From assembly GCA_024231375.1 (NCBI GenBank), contig JAAEQP010001207.1, positions 1 through 6,196 on the forward strand: a stretch of DNA of 6,196 nt. Reading direction: 5' to 3'. Positions 1-5,140 of this stretch are shown one piece after another; the first letter of the stretch is position 1; every line of letters starts with the position of its first letter. Made by a program: the position numbers and the translations under genes. Under the pieces are notes generated by a model. That model was not told the origin of the DNA, ran no database searches, and was given only the letters and a program-made list of their open reading frames with translations. Source of the stretch: a bacterium. Its GTDB lineage: Bacteria > Hydrogenedentota > Hydrogenedentia > Hydrogenedentiales > SLHB01.

Positions 1-170
1 CAGCAGGCCTGCCCTGTCCCAACGGCGAAGGGGTTGTTTGGCGGCTCAACGCAGCCCTCTCGTCCGAGACGGACGATGGGGCTCAGCAACTCCATGCTGT
101 GTGGGGTGCCCCTGAACCAGCCGATGTCCTGAACGGAGCGCTGCTGACCTTCCGGGCTGCCCATGAATAG
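1..170 (+). CDS. 3' end of an unidentified gene (partial, 55 codons)
   Basis: The frame beginning at base 3 is open from the left edge to a TAG at 168-170 and encodes 55 residues ending in LLTFRAAHE. Codons in this frame favour G at the first position, as coding DNA does, and the translation looks like an ordinary soluble or exported domain (WRLNAAL, DDGAQQLHAVWG). Its stop overlaps the start of the next gene in ATGAATAG, a typical operon junction. A second frame is also open until a stop at 130-132, but its product (rich in R, P and S) looks less protein-like. The ending NGALLTFRA resembles the last strand of cohesin-like or other beta-sandwich domains, but this is too weak to name a family. 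The N-terminus and function are unknown because the gene starts outside the window. Confidence 0.6.
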   Translation, partial: AGLPCPNGEGVVWRLNAALSSETDDGAQQLHAVWGAPEPADVLNGALLTFRAAHE

Positions 171-258
171 CGGTCGGGTCCAAAGCAACCGCCCACACGG
201 TGGTGTTTGGACATTGATTTTTCTCCTACCACTGCTTGTCCCTAGTTCAGTGTCCGCC
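163..258 (+). other. Signal peptide of the ELWxxDGT-repeat protein
   Basis: Codons 1-32 encode a polar N-region with two arginines, a hydrophobic stretch (VWTLIFLLPLLV) and a small-residue end SSVSA before EPS. This fits Sec export with signal peptidase I cleavage after A32. No lipobox cysteine is present, so the protein is not predicted to be a lipoprotein. Confidence 0.85.
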
Positions 259-2925
259 GAGCCCTCCCGCGCAAGTGTCCAAGTCGTAGAGTATGGATCG
301 AACCTTGGCTCCGGCCCCGCCGACCTTACTGTGGCGGAGGGCATCCTGTACTTCAGCGCAGATGATGGGTTGCATGGTCGTGAGTTGTGGCAGGTCGATT
401 CGCAAGGGGTCGCGCGCCTCGCGCGGGATGTCTTGCCCGGCCCGGAGGGAAGCAATCCTCGCAAGCTCTGTCCCGCCACCGAAGGGGTCTATTTCATCGT
501 AGACCTGCCCGAAGAAGCGTCCGGCGATGTGGCGCTGTGGCGGCACTCTTCCCAGAGGTCGAACACGAATGGCGACCAAGAGTTCCCGGCCGACGCGGAG
601 CCTGCGTGGCTGGTTCCATGTCGAGACGGCGTGCTTTTTGACACGTTCTACCCTGACCAGGGTCGTGAATTGGCATTCCACGGGAAGACCGCGCCGAAGG
701 GTACCGCGGTTCGAGACATTGCCCAAGGCCCAGAGCACGGGGTCTCTGCAGAGAAGCTTATTGATCGTCCTTTCGAGGGGCGCGCGTTGTTCAAGGCCCG
801 GACCCGTGAACAAGGGGACTGGAAACTGTGGATGACCGACGGTACGCCCGATGGCACCTTGCCCATCCTCCCCGATGTAGCCCTGGGACCCAACGTCACC
901 TACGGCGAACCGACGCATGCCGTCGCCGTTGGCTCCAGGCTCTTCTTCTCGGGGGCAGCCTCACTCTGGCTCGTTACGGCGGAACAGGATGGTGCATTCG
1001 TTGTCAAGCACGTCCCTGGCCCAGGTGCGCCGCGGAATTTCTGCGAGTTTCGTGATGCCGTGTACTTTCAGGCTGAGGATCAGGGGCACGGTGCCGAGCT
1101 ATGGCGAACGGATGGCACACCCGAAGGCACGCGGATGGTCAAAGACATCCAGTCTGGCCCTCCGGGCTCCGCGCCTTACGCGTTACGCGCCCTGGATGAC
1201 GCCATCGTGTTTAACGCGGACGACGGACTCCACGGAGTGGAACTCTGGCGAAGCGACGGTACCGCAGATGGAACCGTGCTTGTCAGAGATGTTTGTAGAG
1301 GTCCGGCCGGCGCCAATACCTATCAGAACACGGTCCACAAGGGTCGGGTGTTTTTCGCCGCCGAACACCCCGGGTACGGTGAGGAGTTGTGGTGTACCGA
1401 CGGTACAGCGGCTGGCACCGTCCTTGTGAAAGAGATTCACCCCGGTGCGGGAGACGCTGAGCCTTACTACCTGACCGTGTACGGCGACCTTCTGTACTTC
1501 TGCGCCAACGACGGTGTTCATGGCGAGGAGCTCTGGTGCAGCGACGGCACCGATGAGGGAACCCGCCTCGTCCTCGACATACATCCTGAGTCTCACCGTA
1601 TCCGCTCGTCAAACCCTGTTGAACTGGCTGTTTTCGCTGGCTGCCTCTATTTCGTGGCGGACGACGTGACCCATGGGGCGGAGCTCTGGGTATGTGAGGC
1701 AGGTGCGGACCCGCCCGGCCCTGCATACCTTCTCAAAGATGTCCATCCAGGGAATGGCCACAGCGACCCTGAGTATCTCACCGCCACCCCGAACCGGCTC
1801 CTGTTCGCGGCAGACGACGGGGAACACGGAAGTGAGCTCTGGGAGACCGACGGGACACCATCGGGAACCCGGATGGTGACGGAACTGCATCCAGGGTCGG
1901 AGGGAGGTCACCCCAGGGACCTCGTTCTATTGAGCGATGCGGCCTGCTTCGTCGCCACCCCCGCTCCCAACCGGCAGGCCATCTTCGCACTTGCGCCCGA
2001 TCAAGACACTCCTGAGGTCTTGATCGATGTGAACAGCTTTGTGCCCAACGGAACCGTTGCCAGCATCGGTGTCATCGCGGAACGTCTGTTCGCATGCGTG
2101 CAGAGCGATGACGGCCTGGTACGGTTCCTATGCTGCGATGGTTCTTCCGCGAGCGCCCGCTTCGTGTCTGAACACGGAGCCCCGATGCTTGGCGCCTGGG
2201 AGCACTTGCGTGCTCTTTCGGCGGAGGCGGGAGAAACCCCGTCTCGCGACATGCTCCACGCCTATCTCTTGATGCCCGGAAGGCCACATAGGGCACACGC
2301 GCGGATGGGTAAGACGTTGGTTTTCGCAGCCTCTTCCGCTGACCATGGTTGTGAGTTGTGGCGAAGCGACGGAGGCCTGGCGGACGCGCAGTTGCTCAAG
2401 GACTGTTACCCGGGGCCGGGCAGCAGTGCGCCCAGCGAGTTGACGGTGGTAGACGGTACATTGTACTTTGCCGCGGAGCGCGTCGGCGGCAAGCGGGAAC
2501 TGTGGCGGAGCGATGGAACGGCCGAGGGCACGTATGCCGTGCCGGGGGCTGTCGGATACGGGCCGGAAGAACTTGCCGTGTACCAGAACAGGCTGCTCAT
2601 GACCGTACACGACCTTGTGTACAAGGGGGGGGCGCGGCTCCTGGCTCATGAGCATCCGTCGACGGGTCTTGTGGGCATTGTACAACCCCGAGGGCATTCA
2701 AACGAGAGACCCTACTATGTTCGAGGGGTAGCGGTGATCGACAATCACGTGTTCTTCTCAGCCTCCATGTTTGGCGTGGGGCAAGAACTCTGCGCGCTGA
2801 GGAAGCTCAACGAGGCACGGGTTCACGTTGTGAATGTCCTCTCCGAAGGACCCTACGACGGAGTCCGCTGTGTTGAAGTTGTCGAATCACCAACGGAAAC
2901 CGCATTCACGCCGGAGGCCCAGTAG
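163..2925 (+). CDS. Exported ELWxxDGT-repeat protein, probable multi-bladed beta-propeller
   Basis: This 920-residue protein is predicted to be exported and extracellular, periplasmic or surface-bound. Residues 1-32 form a signal peptide: R5 and R10, a hydrophobic core at about 15-27, and a likely cut after SVSA (A32). The rest is a tandem array matching the ELWxxDGT repeat family, with the pattern FxADDGxHGxELWxxDGTxxGTxxVxDIxPG. ELWxxDGT is intact at residues 312, 360, 408, 456, 558 and 779; close variants lie at 222 (LWMTDGT) and 731 (ELWRSDGG). Degenerate units keep the period near 74, 124, 169, 267, 507, 608, 655, 827 and 875, giving about 17 units spaced 45-53 residues apart, broken once at about 668-715. 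The family is common in secreted myxobacterial-type proteins but has no defined biochemical role; each unit is probably a propeller blade (inference). There is no C-terminal anchor or PEP-CTERM signal. The ATG at 163 is favoured because it gives the signal peptide, although no good Shine-Dalgarno precedes it; coupling to the overlapping upstream gene is likely. Confidence 0.93.
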   Translation: MNSGRVQSNRPHGGVWTLIFLLPLLVPSSVSAEPSRASVQVVEYGSNLGSGPADLTVAEGILYFSADDGLHGRELWQVDSQGVARLARDVLPGPEGSNPRKLCPATEGVYFIVDLPEEASGDVALWRHSSQRSNTNGDQEFPADAEPAWLVPCRDGVLFDTFYPDQGRELAFHGKTAPKGTAVRDIAQGPEHGVSAEKLIDRPFEGRALFKARTREQGDWKLWMTDGTPDGTLPILPDVALGPNVTYGEPTHAVAVGSRLFFSGAASLWLVTAEQDGAFVVKHVPGPGAPRNFCEFRDAVYFQAEDQGHGAELWRTDGTPEGTRMVKDIQSGPPGSAPYALRALDDAIVFNADDGLHGVELWRSDGTADGTVLVRDVCRGPAGANTYQNTVHKGRVFFAAEHPGYGEELWCTDGTAAGTVLVKEIHPGAGDAEPYYLTVYGDLLYFCANDGVHGEELWCSDGTDEGTRLVLDIHPESHRIRSSNPVELAVFAGCLYFVADDVTHGAELWVCEAGADPPGPAYLLKDVHPGNGHSDPEYLTATPNRLLFAADDGEHGSELWETDGTPSGTRMVTELHPGSEGGHPRDLVLLSDAACFVATPAPNRQAIFALAPDQDTPEVLIDVNSFVPNGTVASIGVIAERLFACVQSDDGLVRFLCCDGSSASARFVSEHGAPMLGAWEHLRALSAEAGETPSRDMLHAYLLMPGRPHRAHARMGKTLVFAASSADHGCELWRSDGGLADAQLLKDCYPGPGSSAPSELTVVDGTLYFAAERVGGKRELWRSDGTAEGTYAVPGAVGYGPEELAVYQNRLLMTVHDLVYKGGARLLAHEHPSTGLVGIVQPRGHSNERPYYVRGVAVIDNHVFFSASMFGVGQELCALRKLNEARVHVVNVLSEGPYDGVRCVEVVESPTETAFTPEAQ
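1096..1860 (+). repeat. Core run of ELWxxDGT protein repeats
   Basis: This is the best-conserved part of the repeat array (residues about 312-566). Six successive units start ELW at residues 312, 360, 408, 456, 507 and 558, spaced 48, 48, 48, 51 and 51. Five keep the DGTxxGT motif; the unit at 507 has lost it (ELWVCEAGADPPGP) and carries a 3-residue expansion. The underlying DNA has diverged in codon use between units, so this is an old protein-level repeat and not a recent tandem duplication. Confidence 0.88.
2913..2917 (+). promoter_or_regulatory. Shine-Dalgarno for the sigma-54 activator gene
   Basis: GGAGG lies inside the last codons of the repeat-protein gene, 8 nt before the ATG at 2926. 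It decides this start: the ATG directly follows the upstream TAG (TAGATG). A second ATG at 2930 is in another frame. Confidence 0.8.
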
Positions 2926-4764
2926 ATGGATGAAGCGACGTTTCGAATCACAGTGAAATCGGGAATAGCGAAGGGGACTTCCTGGATCATTCCCGACCGA
3001 GGACTCAGTGTTGGACGCGACGAGGGGTGCGACGTGACGCTGGCCGACTCCCTCGTGTCCCGATACCACTGTCGTCTGACCGCGAAACCCGACGGGGTGT
3101 TCCTCGAAGACCTTGGCAGCAGCAATGCCACGCTGGTGAACGGCGCGTCTGTGGACTCCGTTCTTGCCGAACCCGGTGACGAGATCGCCGTGGGCAGGAC
3201 CATCTTCGTTGTTGGGACCGGGGCCGTGCAGAAGCCCGGCCCCCAGGTGCCACCGCCGTTCGCGACCACTATGTCGCTCTCCGAGAATGAAAGCGTCTAC
3301 CTTTCGGAAGAGGTCCGTAGCGAAGCCGAGGCCGGACACGGGTTCTCAGTTGCCGACATCGTCTGCCTCTTCCAATGCGCCCATCGAATGGGCCAGGCCG
3401 ATTCCACCGACACGCTCATCGAGACGCTGTGTGGAGCTGTCACCCAACGATTGCGACCGGAGTCGTGTTGGTTGGTGCGGAGTCAACCGGACGGCCGGGA
3501 ACTCAAGGTCCAGTGCGCAGGAGGCAAAGGGAGTCCAGACAACTTCCCCGAATCTGTCCTTCGTCAGGCCGTGGATGAAGGCCGCGGTGTTCTGGTTCTT
3601 ACCCGCGACCGCCGCGGCGAGAGACACGAGACACTCGTCACCATGGCCGCTCCCCTGCGCGTGAGCACAAACGTGTTCGGCGCTATCGCCGCCCGAAAGA
3701 TTCTTTCCGAAGGCGGTTACGACGAAAGCGACTTGCAGTTCCTGGTCGCGCTCTCCGGTGCCGCGGCTCCGTCCCTTGCCGCGCTGGAGCACTTGGCGAG
3801 CCTGGAGCGGGAGAACGCGCGGCTGCGCGCCAGTGGCGCCGCCCTCCCCACGCTCGTCGGCGACAGCGAACCCATGACGCAACTCACTCAGGTGATGCGC
3901 CAACTTGCCAGCTCAGACCAGCCGGTGCTCATTGCTGGCGAAACGGGCTCGGGAAAGGACGTAGTCGCCAACCTCATCCACGCATGGTCCCCGCGCGCGG
4001 ACGGCCCGTTCGTGCCCGTCAACTGTGCTGCGATTCCCAAGGAACTGTTCGAGAGCGAGGTGTTCGGCCATGAGCGTGGCGCGTTCACCGGCGCGTCGGC
4101 ACGGAAGACCGGGTTGCTCGAACAGAGCGACGGCGGGACGCTGTTCCTCGACGAGGTCGGCGATCTCAGTCTCGAACACCAGGCCCGGATTCTGCGCGCC
4201 ATTGAAACGAAGCAATTTCGCCCTGTTGGCGCCGAGCGCGAACGGAGCGCCGACTTCCGTGTGCTCGCGGCCACGAATCGCGATTCGGAGCAGCAGATGC
4301 GCGACGGGACGCTCCGCGAAGACCTATACCACCGCCTCCGCGTCTTGTCCCTCTACGTTCCGCCCTTGCGCGATCACGTGGACGACGTCCCCGCACTGGC
4401 CGCCCATTTTCTTGAACGGGCCTGCGCGCGCGAAGGGCTCCGGCCCACACGTACGCTCAGCCCGGACGCCATGGCACTGCTTCAGACGCACACCTGGCCC
4501 GGCAACGTGCGCGAACTGCGGGCCTGCATCGAGGCCGCCGTCGTCTTCGCTGAAGGGGCTTCCGTTACCGCGGATGATCTGGCGCGCGTCCTGCGCACTG
4601 AAGGCGGGAAGTCCCAACCATCCACCCTCGCCGAAGCCGAGAAGCGCCTCATCGAGGACGCCCTGGAGTTCTGCGGCGGCAACGTCGTCGAAGCCGCCAA
4701 AGTCCTTGGTGTTGGCAAGGATAGGCTGTATCGCCGCTTGTCCGAGTACAAGCGGGAGGGGTAG
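2926..4764 (+). CDS. FHA-GAF-AAA+ sigma-54-dependent transcriptional activator
   Basis: This 612-residue bacterial enhancer-binding protein uses ATP hydrolysis to open promoters held by sigma-54 RNA polymerase. Residues 1-97 are an FHA domain with its signature residues: VGR at 29-31, SRYH at 45-48 and DLGSSNATLVNG at 62-73. FHA domains bind phosphothreonine, so the input is probably a Ser/Thr-phosphorylated partner. Residues about 140-285 fit a GAF sensory domain, followed by a short helical linker (EHLASLERENARLRA). The AAA+ domain (about 308-535) has Walker A GETGSGKD at 338-345, the sigma-54 contact loop GAFTGA at 385-390, Walker B GGTLFLDE at 403-410, AATNRD at 448-453, REDLYHRL at 464-471 and WPGNVREL at 524-531. 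A Fis-type helix-turn-helix occupies about 583-604. All catalytic motifs look intact. There is no receiver domain, so this is not a two-component response regulator. It sits directly after the repeat-protein gene with no gap. Its likely targets include the promoter region just downstream (inference). Confidence 0.96.
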   Translation: MDEATFRITVKSGIAKGTSWIIPDRGLSVGRDEGCDVTLADSLVSRYHCRLTAKPDGVFLEDLGSSNATLVNGASVDSVLAEPGDEIAVGRTIFVVGTGAVQKPGPQVPPPFATTMSLSENESVYLSEEVRSEAEAGHGFSVADIVCLFQCAHRMGQADSTDTLIETLCGAVTQRLRPESCWLVRSQPDGRELKVQCAGGKGSPDNFPESVLRQAVDEGRGVLVLTRDRRGERHETLVTMAAPLRVSTNVFGAIAARKILSEGGYDESDLQFLVALSGAAAPSLAALEHLASLERENARLRASGAALPTLVGDSEPMTQLTQVMRQLASSDQPVLIAGETGSGKDVVANLIHAWSPRADGPFVPVNCAAIPKELFESEVFGHERGAFTGASARKTGLLEQSDGGTLFLDEVGDLSLEHQARILRAIETKQFRPVGAERERSADFRVLAATNRDSEQQMRDGTLREDLYHRLRVLSLYVPPLRDHVDDVPALAAHFLERACAREGLRPTRTLSPDAMALLQTHTWPGNVRELRACIEAAVVFAEGASVTADDLARVLRTEGGKSQPSTLAEAEKRLIEDALEFCGGNVVEAAKVLGVGKDRLYRRLSEYKREG

Positions 4765-4792
4765 TTGCCCGCCCGAAAGCCGCGCCCGACGA

Positions 4793-4836
4793 TTCGCGTT
4801 TCGCGAAAATAGGGTTCGCGTTTCGCGAAATTCGCG
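4793..4836. repeat. TTCGCG half-site array, candidate activator-binding (UAS) site
   Basis: The 16-mer TTCGCGTTTCGCGAAA occurs twice, at 4793-4808 and 4815-4830, with a 22-bp period (about two helical turns), followed by a further TTCGCG at 4831-4836. Read as half-sites, there are five alternating TTCGCG/CGCGAA elements. Each 16-mer contains the perfect palindrome TTTCGCGAAA, and a third inverted repeat, CGCGAA-A-TTCGCG, spans 4824-4836. It begins 28 nt after the activator's stop codon. Fis-type activator domains bind inverted repeats, usually as clusters 100-200 bp upstream of sigma-54 promoters; this array lies about 130-173 bp upstream of the predicted start. As RNA each copy could also fold into a 6-bp hairpin with a TTT loop, but no T-tract follows. 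Confidence 0.6.
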
Positions 4837-4880
4837 TTGGCTTCATCCTCTCTGGCGCCGCATCAGTCTGGACGATAGTC

Positions 4881-4920
4881 ACATCTAACCCTCTTCAAAG
4901 TAACCTTTTAACAACACCTT
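4881..4920. other. AT-rich stretch between half-site array and promoter
   Basis: By count 26 of 40 bases are A or T in otherwise GC-rich surroundings. In sigma-54 systems such a stretch between enhancer and promoter often helps bend the DNA or binds IHF. I see no convincing match to the IHF consensus here, so the role is only suggested by position. Confidence 0.3.
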
Positions 4921-4939
4921 TGCCCTACCTCTTCTCGTC

Positions 4940-4955
4940 CGGTACGCGACTTGCT
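4940..4955 (+). promoter_or_regulatory. Candidate sigma-54 (-24/-12) promoter
   Basis: CGGTACGCGACTTGCT matches the sigma-54 consensus TGGCACG-N4-TTGCW with two mismatches, both in the -24 element. The invariant GG (4941-4942) and GC (4953-4954) are present and separated by exactly 10 nt, as required. This predicts a transcription start near 4966 and a leader of about 94 nt before the ATG at 5060. It is the only such match I found in the 4765-5059 gap, and it lies directly downstream of a sigma-54 activator gene, which raises its credibility. A search of the rest of the genome would be needed to judge the chance level. Confidence 0.55.
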
Positions 4956-4979
4956 TGGTGCCTCCTGTGTCTTGGGGTG

Positions 4980-4991
4980 TTCTCTAGAGAA
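4980..4991. repeat. Perfect 12-bp palindrome, possible operator
   Basis: TTCTCTAGAGAA is fully self-complementary and lies about 15-26 nt downstream of the predicted sigma-54 start. A protein dimer bound here could block early transcription. A chance palindrome cannot be excluded. Confidence 0.3.
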
Positions 4992-5010
4992 AGCAACTCA
5001 CACGCAGACA

Positions 5011-5041
5011 TGGGAAAGGCGCGTCACACACGCGTTTCCCA
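5011..5041 (+). promoter_or_regulatory. Leader hairpin just upstream of the ribosome-binding site
   Basis: TGGGAAA (5011-5017) pairs with TTTCCCA (5035-5041), and CGCGT (5020-5024) pairs with ACGCG (5030-5034). This gives 12 base pairs with a 2-nt GG bulge and a 5-nt CACAC loop. The stem ends 5 nt before the purine-rich Shine-Dalgarno at 5047-5053. No T-run follows, so it is not an intrinsic terminator. It may stabilise the mRNA 5' end or adjust translation. Confidence 0.5.
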
Positions 5042-5046
5042 GGCAA

Positions 5047-5053
5047 AGGGGAG
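5047..5053 (+). promoter_or_regulatory. Shine-Dalgarno for the putative hydrolase gene
   Basis: AGGGGAG is placed 6 nt before the ATG at 5060. It is the strongest ribosome-binding site in the window and fixes the start; in-frame ATGs at codons 12 and 17 would cut into the signal peptide. Confidence 0.8.
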
Positions 5054-5059
5054 ACGGTA

Positions 5060-5140
5060 ATGCTGGGTTCGTGGGGTCGGAGTTCTCAAGTGATGGGTGT
5101 CGCGTGCATGGTCCTTTCTCTCGCTGGTCTGGCACATGCA
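5060..5140 (+). other. Signal peptide of the putative hydrolase
   Basis: Codons 1-27: R7 in the N-region, a hydrophobic core VMGVACMVLSLAGLA at residues 11-25, and an AHA motif just before QPY for signal peptidase I. C16 is not in a convincing lipobox with a suitable downstream context, so a lipoprotein is less likely. Confidence 0.8.

Noticed and set aside
2128..2697. 189-residue minus-strand frame inside the ELWxxDGT gene
   Set aside because: It is antisense to well-conserved repeats and has no recognisable domain or ribosome-binding site.
4793..4830. Intrinsic terminator after the activator gene
   Set aside because: The 6-bp TTCGCG/CGCGAA hairpins are not followed by a T-run on either strand. 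A regulatory array is the better reading, although some effect on transcript ends cannot be excluded.
4793..4836. CRISPR-like array
   Set aside because: There are only two 16-bp copies with a 6-bp gap and no cas genes; repeats and spacers are far too short.
4837..4865. Sigma-70 type promoter
   Set aside because: TTGGCT could be a weak -35, but the hexamer 17 nt later (GCATCA) is a poor -10, and no better pair is visible in the gap.
4025..4888. 287-residue + strand frame overlapping the activator gene
   Set aside because: It is an out-of-frame shadow of the AAA+ domain. Its product is Arg/Pro/Ser-rich without family features, as expected from GC-rich codon shifts.
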